Shown: positions 1-13,763 of the stretch, piece after piece
Position numbering within the stretch: position 1 is the first letter of the stretch
Layout of the letters: every line of letters starts with the position of its first letter
Source of the DNA: Linepithema humile
Lineage: Eukaryota; Arthropoda; Insecta; Hymenoptera; Formicidae
Assembly (NCBI RefSeq): GCF_040581485.1
Contig: NC_090133.1
Coordinates: 7,750,001-7,814,000 of the forward strand
Direction of reading: 5' to 3'
Length of the DNA stretch: 64,000 nucleotides
Program-made: the position numbers and the translations under genes
Notes under the pieces: model-generated
Database searches by the model: none
What the model was told of the DNA's origin: nothing
Seen by the model: only the letters and a program-made list of their open reading frames with translations

Positions 1-1732
1 TATTCTCGATTCAGCAGTTTTGATAAGTGAGTTATGAGCGCACCGCGGCAATTCTCACCCGAAAAATGGCTTCTTCCGGCCATCCGGCGCGGTAATGGAA
101 ACGTAACCACGGCGGGATAGCGATAGGAAGGATCATAATGACGATAACAGTTACGCGGCGTACGGGGACGAGCGAACATTTGCATGGTAAACGTAGTTGA
201 ATCTTGACAATTAATTCCACGGTAGAGAAATATTAATGTGTTTAGCAAAGTCCATAAATGCAAGCTCTTTATAATAGCACATGTCTTAATTTTGATTATA
301 AGGGAACATTCCAATATTTATGTTAACATTTTCTCCAGCATTTTCTTTCGTCATGCTAAACGTCACGTGGAATATGAATACGAATATATTCCGTATATTC
401 TGAGTAATCCTCATATTTATATCCAAGTACCACTTACGTCGCGGAAATGTGAGTGGCGTCTTATTGAAATTACTGTGCGCTTTATTGAAAAAATGCCCTT
501 CGTTCCTGCTCCGTATATCCTCGTAATATTCCTGTTGCGATACGAGCCTTCGGAGAAGTTTTTTTGCCTGCGCATCTCACAGGGGTGTTTTTCTTCCCGA
601 AGAAGTCAGAGGATCATAACGCGATGATCTCGAGAGCGGCATAAAAGGCAGTATGACGATGCAACGTTCTCGGATAAAAGTAGCAACGAAAGGGACAATG
701 ATGACGATGACGACGACGTCGACTGCGTCGGAGGGAATATGGATAAAGGACAGCTTTGGGTGAGAGTCGCGGTAGTAGGGAATCCGAGTTGGGCGGAGGA
801 CGGGGATGGTTCGCCGCGAAGGGAAGACGATGGAAAGTCCTGGAGAACAGCGCCCCGGGGAATCGTTTTCTAGGGAAAGCTTCGAGAGCTTGCCGAAGCC
901 GCTTTCTGCTCGTGGATTTCAAGCGCGCAATGGCGAATACCGTTTGACGCGGCTTTGATTCGATCGAACGTAGAGCTCGTGCTCGGCAGGCACGCGAGAA
1001 ATTAGGGATTTCGAAGAAAATGTCACCTTTCCAGATTTAAATAGAACGGTGAATTTATAACCCATCGCTTCATAATTGCGCCACAATATTTTTTATGTAT
1101 TATTGAGAGTAAAGAAGCAATATATCTCGCTTTTTGACATTTCCGTTTTCTCTCAAAGTGAAATATTACGGGGAGTATATATATATATTTCGAAAAAGTC
1201 GAATAAAAATTCTATTCTGATTCTGCTAGGATTAGCGCGTTTCAGCGTAACGTTGTTTCCAGCGCGAGCGTCACAAACGTATCCGCGCATATGGAAATTC
1301 GGCGTAGGAGTTTTTTTTTTTTCGTCGTTGCGCATGTTTCGCGCATTGTTTTACATCGAGACGCTTACAATAGAGAGCGCGAATGGACCGAGTGGCGGTC
1401 GGCGTTTCTTTGAGAGAAAACCGCGAGCGAAATGGTTGGTTTGTGACGAACAAAACGCTGCCGTCCATCGTCTGCTCACACAGAGAAGACGAAAGTCACT
1501 CGCGATAACCGCCGCTCTGCGGCGTATAATTAACATTTTGACAAACCCGTAGCGCCGCGCGCTTGTACTTGAGCTATAGTAGCCCCCGTTGTTTCTCGAG
1601 ATGTCCTCGGGTCATTGTGATTCCGTTAGCTGCAGCTCAAACAGCTTAACCGAGGATACATTTCGTATGCAAATGGGAAATGTGTTCCAGAATAAGCTTA
1701 CGTCTCTGTAGCTGTTACGGATCAGCACTTAC

Positions 1733-1929
1733 CGCATAAATCGTTTTCCAGGCGCATGGTGCACCGCCTCCGTGTGTCCTCGGTCTCGATCGACCATTTC
1801 GACCTCGATCGAGAAGTCCGCTATGTTGAAGTCCGACTGTGATTCGGCTCTTCGGCTCAAAATCAATGGACCGTTAATAATGTTCTGATAATTGGGCGCC
1901 AGACTCTCGAATCGGTTGTACCGAATTGA
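1733..1929 (-). other. Candidate coding exon near the left edge, unassigned
   Basis: A minus-strand frame open from an in-frame TAA at 1932-1930 runs to the donor ATGCG|GTAAGTGC at 1733/1732. It is GC-rich at third positions and reads as protein-like sequence, for example SDFNIADFSIEVEMVDRDRG. No well-formed acceptor is visible; AG candidates lie near ATCACAG and TTATCAG. I do not recognise the product. On the plus strand the same DNA has an acceptor (TCGTTTTCCAG at 1751) and a 28-codon frame from ATG 1756 to TGA 1840-1842, so the strand is not settled. Confidence 0.25.
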
Positions 1930-4242
1930 TTATCTTGATTGAGCAATGCCATTTATTTTTTATTTGTTCAGATTACGCATAAACGGAATATATAAATAGT
2001 ATGAAAATAACATAAATATTCCAGATTCTCGAACATTTAGCTTATATTATATTCTCGGATTCTCAAATTGTCTGAAGCTTCGATTTTTGAAACGGAGAAA
2101 AAAAGTAGCACTCTTGCATTCTCGAATGCTTCGCCTGCATGGCTCCTTGAATCCTCGAATTGCCGGTTTTCCGGCACCTGCTGTTTTTGGTTGCTGCCAT
2201 TTCCCGAAGTCGAAATACACACAATTTCGCGGCGAAAGCCTTTCTCGACTCTTTTCGTTCTACGCGCAGTAAGCGTGAAAACGAGGAACTCGGCGAGACG
2301 CGATCCACCGTTCGATGATCATCAGTCGACCGATTTCCGCCGCGAGTTTTTCGCGGGCGTGGGCATTTTTGCGATCTCCTTACCGCGGATTCGTCGCCGC
2401 CAACTCCCAAGACGCATTTCGGCTGGATCAGAGTAGGGAAACTCGAGGCCGCCGCTATGTACGCCGCTGCCGGGGGGTCCCCGGTGTGCAAGAAGGAACT
2501 AAGTTCTAATCGAATCAACGACCCTCTCGCTTCGATTTACCGTACACGAGAACGGTGGCGCGGAAGGGGAACATGCCGCCGGGACGCGCAAGGACGAACT
2601 CGTCGAACTGTCTTCGAGGGACGACGAAGCGGCAGCTGTTTCTCCACGTCGTCCTTTTGCCGCGCTACCCCTCATGCGCGGAAAATATTATTTGCTTTCT
2701 TGCGGTGCCGGAAAGTTTATGCCGTCGCCGGAAGTTTAACCGCGCGCGTACTCTTTCTCCGGACGCGTCTGTAAATCCTGTTTTCGGTGCTTATATCCTC
2801 TCGCTCGGATGCGAGACATCCGGTCCGGTTGACGCGGAAAGAAAATATCTTATGATCTACTTCTCGAGAAAGAGAAAGAAATGCGAAAATTGGGACGTTC
2901 TGCGATTTAAAAATTCGAGTCTCCTGTAATCCGAATATTTGAGGTTTCAAGATTTAGAGTGCGTCCTAGAAGCTTTTTCGTGTCTATTGAATGTGAGATA
3001 ATCTACTCGGGTAGGAAGAATACTCGGCAAAAGAGGCTTCACGCAGGACACGAATTCCTTGCATTGCCGATGCAACGAGGGTCGCATCTTAATACTCGTT
3101 CTTTGACGGCGCCGATACGTGCGTCGCTGCTTTACGAAGTTACTTTTTTATTCCGCTTCCGTATCCGCAGCGACCGTTTGATTGCTCGATATTGGCGCTT
3201 CAGAAATTTACCAGTTCTCAGAGATCTTACTCATCGCGCTTCGGTTTCGATTGATTCTGGGAAACGGTGTATTTTTTTTCCACTTATGCCGCGCGAGGTC
3301 GACCGATCGGTCGATCGAATGTCAGCGCAGGATGTCACTGAATTATAAACCGCGATTCTTTCGCTCGTTCACTCGGCGTTCTTCCGGTCGGGTCGTTTGA
3401 TAACCGAGGCTAACAGCGTGATATCGATATCGACGGCGACGCGTGACCCACCCCGTTCTCGTGAAATGCCTTTCTCGCCATTTCCCTCTCCCTTCTCGCG
3501 TTTCTTTTCTTTCTCCATCTCTCTCCCTCTTCCTCTGCTTTCTCGCCCCGTCGTGTGTTGCTTCTCTTTCTCTTTCTCCTCCTCTCGCAGCGTAATCCGA
3601 CATGAAAAATTGCGTTTCTCCGGCGCGCCGTACGCGATTCTTCGCTTTAAAGAGCGAAAATCTCGGTGACTGATATTTTATTCCCCTTTTTTCGAGAGGT
3701 CAAAAGCGCTGGTGGCGGGTTGACATACGTAAGATAAATACACGTGCGTTCTAATTGCGTTCAGTACGATAAAGCGTGACTCGCGGTACAGTTAAAAATT
3801 TTTCTGCGGCGAGTAGGATATTTTTATCGAGCCGCTACATCGCCCGCGTCGGAAATTTCATAACCTTTTTTCCATGCTCGCACTTTAATCGCGCATTTAT
3901 GTATTTCATCTCGGTGGTACATTTGTAACAAAGATTAAAAGAGTAAAGCGCAAATAAGAATCTGAACATTCCCATTCGTAACTCAGTAATTATTCATCCT
4001 CAATCATTTACCTTAGTTATTTTGACCACATCTTGCCAATTATTCCAAGAATCGCTCTTTCGTAAATAACCTCGAGACATTTTGATCAGAATCTTTTATT
4101 CATACCGCAAGAGCTTATCTTCTTATTTGGCGGACAGCTTGTCAATTGGACGTATTCGTAAGTACGAGGTTTGCGCCATTCCAGCTGCAGTTTCTATTTC
4201 CAGCCGTGTCCCGTTCTAGAATCTATATGCACTTGGCCGTAT

Positions 4243-4258
4243 CTATCGATATCGATAG
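4243..4258. promoter_or_regulatory. Perfect 16-bp palindrome CTATCGATATCGATAG (DRE/BEAF-like)
   Basis: It contains TATCGATA, the core of the insect DRE element, and repeated CGATA as bound by BEAF-32 in Drosophila. A TATATAAA lies about 130 bp downstream at 4390-4397. A promoter is possible, but no gene was recognised next to it. Confidence 0.25.
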
Positions 4259-7200
4259 CTATCCGGCACTCTGCAAAGGGGCTACATAATCTGACGTGAA
4301 ATATTGCGCGAACGGGTTATAGCCTTATTGTGCGCGTCGTGTGTATGCACACGCCATGCTAATACAGAAGTACAGGCTGCTGTACCGCGTATATAAACTC
4401 GCCTACATAGCCGGAGTGTGCGTACATACGTGGATACAGGTTATCTCAAAGCTGGCCTAGAGCTATCGCGTAGGATTATTGCGCGCGAGAAATCAAACGA
4501 GATCTCTCGCTCCCTTTCGAGTGCGGCTCCATATAGAACGATAATATTTTCGCGAAAGAGGAATAAAAAGATCGCGCGCCACGGTGCGCGATTTATAGTT
4601 CGTCCCGTACGTTTGCTCATACGTGACGATGTTTGTCATCAGAAAGGGCCGGCCGAAGTAACATTTTACGGTCGGTCATATATGTGCCGGTAGCGAACTA
4701 TGTGCGTCAGAGGCGCGCACAACTCAAACATTGCGAAGTGAAACATTCGGTTTAAATTAAAATTAACTGAGCCGCAATATCAACTTTGTTGTTGTATAAT
4801 TGCGCCAGTCAAGGGATTTATTGCAGAATACATTATACTAAGCAGAATTACTGAAATTTACCGGATTAAATGCACTGCTAATTTCATATAACTCGTGTTG
4901 TATATAAATATTGCGTGAACGCATACATATTGCAGTATATTTAATACGATAATGCGCAAATGTATATATATTATATGAATATCGCTCAATATTTTAATAG
5001 TTGGAAATATTTCATTTGAAATAAATCAAAGCCGGTACGAAGATACGTTCTTTTTTTTATTTATTCGATACTGTTGAGAAGCACGAGACCGACACGGGGC
5101 TTGACTTTTCGATGGCCGGCATTCAAAGATCTGAAAAATGAGGTCCGCAGGTTGTATTCTGTGCATCCCAGAGTTACGCGTGAACATGAAACGTGAAACA
5201 TCGTTTTCGCGTTTACACTAGCTAACGCGATGTAAAGGACTACAAATACATCAACCAATGACTCCTTTTGTCCACCCCTTTGCTCTACAGCCTTCTTGTC
5301 CTCCTAACCCGAGTCCGAAAGCTGCCGGCATATTTGCTTTCTCTCAATTTTTCATAACTCAAACTCGGCATACGCGTCTGTCAGCGCGCACGCGAACTTT
5401 TTTCGTCTTCGCTCTCTTTCCAAACTACCACTGTGTTCGCTTTCTCGTGGAGAAACGTGATTACATTGCGTCGCGAGTCAAAAGTCGAGTTTCTAGTTCA
5501 GGCTGCTCCATTATTAACTCTTAACCAGCGCACCTTTTTACGTTCTAGCCGTGCAAACTAGGTCAAAAGGATTCGGTTCCGGCAATTTTCCGTTCTGCGC
5601 TTGGCCGCGCGGCGGAAAGTAATCTCGATAGTTGGTATATTATACTTGCTACGTGAGATTGTCGCCTTGTACTTTCGATTTTTTTCGCCGACGAAAGCTG
5701 CGCGATGACGACGCTTGTGCAGAGTCGTATGCAATTTTAAACGCCCTTACAAATCGCCGTATGGTTTTTATTTTGTCACGCCGACTCGCGGAATTGTGCC
5801 GCGATACCTTTTCGTCTGCTATTTCGTGCGCCTTGTAATTAATCTTTTCAATTCTTACTTTTTTTTTCAAACAAGATTATATTTTTGATTGAGTGGAGTA
5901 CCTGCTTTTTCATGCAGACGAATAAATCAGAGGCTCGTAGTATTAAAATGAAATACGCGTTATGAAGTAACGCACGTGATTAAATCGAAGCAATTTACAT
6001 ATTTCTTATTATTTTCCATCTGTGAACTGTCCGATTTCGAAGTTTTATATTTAAAACTTCTGAAGCAACTTAATGAATTATTCAGCAGCATAATTTTCTA
6101 CCTGAATAGAGATAATCTGCAAAATTAATATCGCTTTATATCAACGCCGACTACAATATCACATTGCGCACTGCTAATGTTCGCGCGCGCCCGGGCGTCA
6201 ACACAGAGATGAATTTTGATAAAAAGAAGGCGTTCTCAAACGGTCGCTTTTACGGGCGCAGTTAGCGCGCATGATAAATTGGGTAGATACGTTATTTAAT
6301 TGGCGCCCGTGGTCAGTCAGTTCTTGATTATTATTGATAGCCTGACGGCGACGACGGCTCGGGCGGGTTCTAATAGCACGGTGTGTCATAAATTTCACCT
6401 TACGTCGATCGAAATGAATAAGTGCACCTAAGAAATATCCGGGCATCATTATTATCGATCAAGCTCGATGGTGATGTCGCGAGCACCCCGACACCATAAG
6501 TCGTCTGGGTGTGCGTGTATGGATAGGTTTATTGATCGTTTAGTAATCACCGAAGGTAGGGTGTGTTCACCCTCCAGTACGTGCGTTATTTTCCTTCCAT
6601 TCTTTGCCGCGCCGGCGACCCGCCTGCCGGAGGATTCACCCGTATTACGGAGTGGATATGAACGGTGGTCCCGTACGTGTCCGCAGGGGATAAATTTTCG
6701 GGAGACTGAAAATGGACGTCTGTATTTACTCTCGAAATCCTCCGACGCCCTTAACACTCGGAGCCCGATCGTTACGGTATTATCGCGTTATCGCGTTCCT
6801 ATATGAAAAGCGAATAGAAAAGTCCTTAATGGATTTTTGTTAACATTATCGTGATCCTGAATTTTATCGCTTTTATTTATCTCGCCATTACTGTAAAATG
6901 ACAATGTTCTTTGCTTCAGTAATTCTTTTGTCAAGGTTTTAATATAAATTTTTTAACGGGGGTTTTCTTCGTTTAATAGTGATATGTCGTGAATAAACTT
7001 CGCACCCTTCGTATTTCCATTCTCTAAATGCTATATCTACTTGTCGTTTTCACAAATAGGGATTTGATTGGCTCCAGATTCCAAAAAGGAGGGTGCGAAA
7101 TCGAGTCCATTTACTTTTAGGGCAACCAGCGGCGCGCGGCGAGATTTGTGTTTTTGCCGCGGGTTCCTATTCGCTTTCTTCGCCGATCTAACGCCGGCTA

Positions 7201-8639
7201 ACGCCCTCCCCCCGTCGAATGCATAAGACGTCATTCCGCATCTCCGTGGGTGGCTTGTCGTCCCGCGCGCATTAGGGTGGCCGAAATTTGTCGGGGACGA
7301 TGGAGAGGTGGGTCGAAAGAAACGGTGCGAAGAAGTAGGATCCTTCGAGTTCCTCGAACATTGGGGCGGCGGAAGAGCGCTGAGTCCTTCGGTCAGTGAC
7401 AGATGGTGGTTTTATGCGGGGGTGAGCAACACCACTCGACGACGAGACCGTTACTCCTGATCGGCCGCGCGACCGTGAATAAGGGTCTGAAAATATTATT
7501 CCAGCGGATGGGACACGCTACACGCGAGCTTGTATTATCGTTAGAATATTCGACTTCGTCCACGCCAAGTTGATTATTTTGTAGCGACCGGTTTTTGTAC
7601 CGTGGATGGGAGCAAAAATATTTTTATTCAGCGGGAACGTTCAGCTTTCGCGCATTTTGCTTTCGATTCTTTTGGCCCGTTGACTTAATTGCCACAGACT
7701 TTGTTATTGAATTTCACGATGTGAAGTCATTTCCTCTCGTTTGGTTTACCTCCGGAATTAAAAATAAAACGGAGGTACTGATGCATTGGTTTTAATGCAT
7801 GTATTTTGAGCTTTATGGACCACTAAAAACTCCGTTAAAAATAGCTATCGCGCACTTAGCCGGCTTAAACTACGGTTAAAATCAACATTAACATCAGCGA
7901 ACTTAGTATATTAAAATACAAACTTGCAAGACATAAACATAAAATAAACTCGCGCGTATATACGCGATACGCGAGGTGATGCTTCGCCAAGCTGCTGCGG
8001 GCATTAAAGCCAACGTTTGACAGCCGTGCCCGGGCGTACTTTGTATTCGGTGTCCGGTAAACTTGCGAACTACACCCGCGCGTTGCAAACACTCGCGAGT
8101 GGAATAGTTCGTCCTGACCGCTCACGTAACGTATGCGCACACTTCCCTTAGAGAGCCAATTAAGCCGCAAGTTCGTGCCATCTGAAGGAGAGCGATCGTA
8201 TTCGCTTAAAGCTGGCCAATTGGTGGTTGCAGTCATATAAAATTTGATACTAAGCGAAAAATCGTACAAATTTTTCTTTTGAATTGTACGAAATTTTCCG
8301 TATATCATTATTCGAATCTGGCGAGGTAGGAAGAAAAACGAGTAGGTAGAATGAAAGAATGTTTAAAGTTTTTAAACTGCTGTCTGATTTTAAAAATTGA
8401 ATTTTAATTTGCCAGAATAAATACTATATTTTTCTAATAATAACGTTATGATGTTGGAAAGTAATTAAGAAAGAGAGGATTTTTTAACTTACAGTTGTAT
8501 AAAAACATTTTTCTCTTGGTACAAAGAATTTTAATCGCGAACGAAAGTTTCCAAACCCTGGCCGAATCTTTCAGCGACGATAATTTTCAGCGAAACATGC
8601 AGCGAAATTATTATCCTCATGCGGTGCTGCACTCACACG

Positions 8640-9131
8640 CGCCTTTCTTCTTCCTCGATCTCTTTTTGCTTCTTCGTTGCCCACCGAAATGCTATATCGC
8701 ATCGTTGCAGGCAGGAGAGACAATTTGTCCCCCTGCATTTCGTAAACTCCGTTCCCCCGCGGTGCAATACGCCTCTCTCGCCTTTCGATCTCTCGATTCT
8801 GCCCCTCTCTGCCCCTCTTTCGCGCTCTCTCCCTCTCTCCTTCCTTTCTCTCGTTCTACTCCGCGTGCCGATATCCCTCGTTCTCTCCCTTCCCTTTTCT
8901 ATCTGGTTATCCTGCGGAGCGTGCACGATATCCATTTCGTGCGGATATCCCGTGGCGGATTCCAGGCACGAAAGCCGCCACCATCCCGCGGGAGTACGTC
9001 GGGGAAACGCGAAACGTCAAACGGGTTCTCTCTCTTTCCCACTTCTTCTGCATCTGCCTATCCATCCTCTCTGTCTCTCTCCCCCTCGTTCTCTGCATCT
9101 ATTTGTATCTCGTCCCCTCTTATCGCCCGCA

Positions 9132-9173
<42 letters not shown>

Positions 9174-9190
9174 TTTTCTCTCACTCCTCT
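8640..9190 (+). repeat. Pyrimidine-rich tract
   Basis: About 550 bp strongly biased to C and T on the plus strand. It gives long but meaningless Ser/Leu/Pro-rich open frames on the plus strand and Arg/Glu-rich ones on the minus strand. No gene is seen. Confidence 0.7.
9132..9170. repeat. (CT)n microsatellite
   Basis: A CT run with one TTT interruption at the end of a pyrimidine-rich block. Confidence 0.95.
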
Positions 9191-9517
9191 TGCGCTCTGC
9201 CTATCCACCGAAAGGTGGTGGTTCCGGGGATGAGACCGATCCCACGAGAATATCAGGAGCCATCGAAGCGAACCGAGGTCGGATGAGCAATGCTGCTCTC
9301 TCGTCGCCGTTGGTATGGGTGCCGATGGTGGAATCGATTTTTTTTCCCGCGCTGCATAGGGACCCTAGAGTGCGATCGCGCCGATTTGCGATCGGGGACA
9401 AAATAAACGTGGCAACTCACGAAAACTCTACGTTTGTACACCATGTTGACAACAATGCCCTCCGAACGCGTCTCTCGCCTTTTGTGCGCAAATTTTGGGG
9501 AGTATATTCAATAGACT

Positions 9518-9535
9518 AAAAAAAAAAAAAAAAAA
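9518..9535. repeat. Poly(A) run, A18
   Basis: Eighteen consecutive A in AT-rich DNA. No associated retroposon was recognised. Confidence 0.95.
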
Positions 9536-10563
9536 CAGTAAAAGTTAGAATTAAAAAATGAAATTTATATGATTAAATTTCCGGTGCAGTCATCCTTTGT
9601 TGCTTGTTTTGTGCGCAGTAACGAACGTACCATTAAACATCTCGTAAAAGTAGTATTCAATTTTAATTGAATTAAATATTATAGTTTTTAATTAAATGTC
9701 TAATTTTTAATTTGGAGATCTATTAATTGGTCGTTTAAACAGTATCTAAAATTCGTGCAATATATACTCGAGAAAGTCTCACTGGTTTCGATGAGGGCAG
9801 GGAAATCGAAGAGAGACGGGAATTACTAGATGTACGGTGAAATGGCGAAATTAATTAAGCGGTCGAATGTTCCCCGGTATAATTGGGCGATACAACACGG
9901 AGCTTTGTGGATCGGCAATAAGGTACTTCTGGTTTGTATGCACGATTTTCCGCGATATAACGAGAGGATTGGGAGGTCCGCGTCGAGCAACGGTAATTCC
10001 GAGAAAATAGGCGTTCAGGGATGCCCGCCGATATTGAGATTAATGATTAATGGAGTGGCGTTCGGGGTTCTATTGTCGTTTAATCGCGCGCAATTCCCGC
10101 CGGCGATGGTGGCGCATTTGCAAAAAGCTCGTCGCTCGTCAGACGGGAACTTGATTTTATAGTCGACACCCTATAGGTACATTTAACCCGGTATCATCGG
10201 CCGTAACATTAGCGCGATGAATATTCTAGCGGCGCAGTGATATCAATGCTTAATCGTGTATCCGGTTAGAGTGTAGCCGGACGTCAACTCGTTTAAAATC
10301 CATTATATTGATGCGTCGGACTAATTATGCGCGCCGTGCAAACCCCAAATTGCCCGCGAACTTTATCTGACGTATCACTGCGGATCAATTAATTTAAGGC
10401 CCTTTGTCAAGGCACGCTCGCCATTGAAAGTTAATATTTCGAACACGTGTATTATGTCGACATAAAGATGATATCGTTCTCTCAATTAGCCATTGATAAA
10501 TTTAGCGAAACAAGGTCCTGTTAAACCTGGATTACCCGCATACCGATCGTTTTATTGATCGAC

Positions 10564-10588
10564 AGAGAGAGAGAGAGAGAGAGAGAGA
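10564..10588. repeat. (GA)n microsatellite
   Basis: Uninterrupted AG repeat of about 12 units, just before the paired E-box motif. Confidence 0.95.
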
Positions 10589-10607
10589 CAAAGAGAGGGA
10601 AAGAGAG

Positions 10608-10678
10608 TACAGTCACGTGCGGTTAGAAATTACGAACCCTAAATTTGATGTAATGAAGTTACAGTCACGTGTTGTTAG
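10608..10678 (+). promoter_or_regulatory. Paired E-box motif, TACAGTCACGTG-NN-GTTAG
   Basis: Two 19-bp copies share TACAGTCACGTG, two variable bases, then GTTAG, at 10608-10626 and 10660-10678 (52 bp apart, same strand). CACGTG is the canonical bHLH E-box. The extended identity outside the E-box suggests duplication or a composite site. It lies just after a GA microsatellite. No adjacent gene was recognised. Confidence 0.3.
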
Positions 10679-13600
10679 GGACGAGATCGTTCCGGGTCCG
10701 GTCGGTTCGGTTCTCAGGGATGGAACAGCCGTCGATTTTTCGATCCCTATGCTTTACCAGATGGCAAAATAAATTAGTTGGCCGAATTACGGATTGCCGG
10801 CCGCGCGCCCAGTTACTTCCGGCTTAATTGCAGCCGCCGCCCCTCAGATTCCGATTCGTCATCGTGATCCACCCTCCGAAAGAGAATGGTTTTGCGACGA
10901 ATTCTCGTAATTATCTCTTAATATCACAAATAGGGATTACTTTAATCGATGTTATCAATTTCTACAGCTAATAATTTTTAAATGAGGAAAATTACATGTC
11001 GGAAACTCCCGTCACACTGTTAATAATACAAGTAATATGCGGTACCAATATGTTTCTCTTTTATTAAAATAAAAAATAAAGTGTTTCTGTTTTATTAAAG
11101 CCATTAGAATAGTATTTTGAACATTCCATTTTATTTTTGCAAACATTTGTTCACTGTTTATACTTGCAAAATGGAATAAATATTGGGAGGAATACAAAGG
11201 AAATAAAAATCAAAATAAATACGCCACTGTTACCAATATTATCGGCCGCAGTGCTGGTCCACGGAATATATAATAGAAATAGATAAAATATAACTATACA
11301 AGAAGACTTGGTACGTACGATTGGTACACTGTGAATTACAAACGATTGCAAAAATAGATGTGAACAGAGGAAGTTCCGTTCATCGTAGCTTCTCTTAAGC
11401 TAAAACAATGTAAAAAGAGCACGGATGAGTTAATGCCGGTCCATTTGCTCAATAATAAACAACGGAGGATAAATATTGATTTATTGTAAAAGGGCGTTTC
11501 GCATACGGAACGTTACGCAGCACGCCGGATATTGCCGTCTGCCGTGGCAATTACTGCAACAGCTATGAAGCGTTTACAGAAAGATGTTTATAATCTTATT
11601 GCGTTAATGCCGAACGCTTCTTTTCTCGATGTACGATATTATGAACATTTATTTTCTTTATTAAAAACTTCGCGTGCGCCATTTCTACGGTAAGGTCGCT
11701 ATTTATCCGTTATTTTCTATCACCGCGCATTAATTTCACGATCGTTCTTTTAAAACGGATTTATTCCTTTTGACGGAACGATTGGTTCTATCGAGACGCA
11801 ACAAATGCGCGCTTTCTCGCAGCAAAAAGTACCTTTAGATGTGTTTCTATCGCAAAAATTTAATTTTTTATGAATTTTTCTTACTAATATATCATACACA
11901 TTGCAAATTAAAATAGACAGTATAAAACTAAATTATAATTTAAGAGAAGGGTTAAACAGGAATTTTATTATAGAAATATATTATACCAATGCTGAATTTA
12001 ATTCAGAAAATGGAGTAAATTAAAACTAATTTTACTCATTACTGTTTTATCCGTATTTAAAAACGTTATGATTATTAATTTATTAAGTATATGTAATTTT
12101 TCTCGACTCCAACATACTTGACGGGTTAAATCCGTCACTGCGAACTGGGATTTGCTAAGGCCATGGAAAAATGATTGCTTTCGCGCACTTGACTCGACCC
12201 CGTATTGCACGATCCGTCGAGTTATTGGCAATTAACGCCTGCCACGAAAATAAATACGAAACAGTCGCGCGCTTCAGCGAGATTTAATTGCGAAAATCCG
12301 TTCGATGGCGCGTATACATGCGTCACCAGCGTCGTGTGTTGCGCACCGTATAACATCATTGCGGAGGGTAAACGCGCGCGCTCGCGCGTCGTCGTGCCGG
12401 GAATATTACGTCTATATCACCGTGCAGGCCTCGCTACTACGGTTATTGCCGGTGCAGGACTAGCAATAACTTACGGCGCCTCGATGTAGCGCAATAATTT
12501 ATCGCTAATATTTTCCGCCGTGGACCACCATCCCTATTCTCCGGCCGCCCCTTGCCGCTCCCCGCTGCCGCACGAAGTGCGGTCCGCTTTCCGCCTTCTT
12601 CGCCGCGTCTCCGCTTCGTCGGGGTCGTCCCTTTTCCTCGGGGACATGATTCACGATTCCGGCGATTCACCGCCGACGTTTTATGGAACCTCCTATGGAA
12701 GGAAAACTGCGGGGACTGGAAGGGCGCGCTCGCGCGCGCAAAAGGTACGGCGGGCGTTTTATGATGGCTGATGGGCAACACGCGCGCGACGGCAACGGGA
12801 TAAACGAAGACGTCTCTGCGGAATTTGACGGTTGGCAGGTTACGCCGACGAAAAGGAAAAGTGACGCCGATGACGAAAAACAGGGACGTGCTTTCATCGG
12901 ATTTGATGAGTGTACGGTATCTCGCGGAATCGATGAGCGAAAGAATGAGACGAACGAGGGATCCAACGGACGTTTCATGGAATTTGACGAACGGCTAAAT
13001 GAGACGAGACGGATGCAATGCTTCGCGGCGACGTGAGAGCGGAAGAAATATACGGCAAAGACGTGGAACATGAAGATGCTTATGGACGCTTTTAAAAGAG
13101 CTCGAGCTCTCGATGATTTAAAGGGCGAAATTTAGTTTGTTTAAAAATATCGGTAAGTTTCTTAAAAATTACGTCTACATTGGAGTCTGTCGAATGCAAA
13201 ATATGATGCAAGATTCATATTTATATCGTTTGTCTCATATACATATCAATTTTTTTCCGCATATAAAAGAAAATACGTGCTCCTTTTAACATATCCTCCC
13301 GAATGCTTCTGCTGGGACCGCTAAACATTATTACCTTTAGACCCTGAAGTGTCACTTTGGGAATGCTGTATGGAATTTGATGCGAAGACGTGAGGATGGA
13401 ACGGTTCGAGGGACGAATTGTTTTCGATGTAAAGCGATGAAAGGTGCGAAGCGGAAAAAGGGCGAAGAGTGAAACCAGAAGGGAGATGTCCCGCGAAATT
13501 ATACCGCTTCGGGAGAGATGAGGAAAGGTGGTGTTGAAGAAAGGAGAAAGCGCGGAAGCGTTTTTGCGGAATTCGAGAGAATCGCAGGGTCGACAATTGC

Positions 13601-13731
13601 GAGCTGCACCGCTTGGAAAAAGTCGACGCGAGAAGACTAAGTTCTGCTGAATAGCGCGGGTTACACCGACAATATGGATGAAGAGGAGTCGGAAGAAAGA
13701 GGTGACGCCGAGGGAAGAAGAGGGGACGAAA

Positions 13732-13738
<7 letters not shown>

Positions 13739-13763
<25 letters not shown>
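13739..13763. repeat. (AG)n microsatellite within a purine-rich tract
   Basis: About 12 AG units inside a purine-rich stretch at roughly 13.4-13.97 kb, whose complement explains the Ser/Leu-rich minus-strand open frames there. Confidence 0.92.

Noticed and set aside
8495..9286. 263-codon plus-strand open frame
   Set aside because: It is read-through of a pyrimidine-rich tract and a (CT)n microsatellite, giving Ser/Leu/Pro runs; overlapping frames are open on both strands and no domain is visible.
9830..10162. 110-codon plus-strand open frame with a non-repetitive sequence
   Set aside because: No recognisable domain, no splice context and no support beyond being open.
12683..13036. 117-codon plus-strand open frame rich in Asp, Glu and Arg
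   Set aside because: It looked more protein-like than most, but the opposite strand is open over the same bases, and there is no domain or nearby exon.
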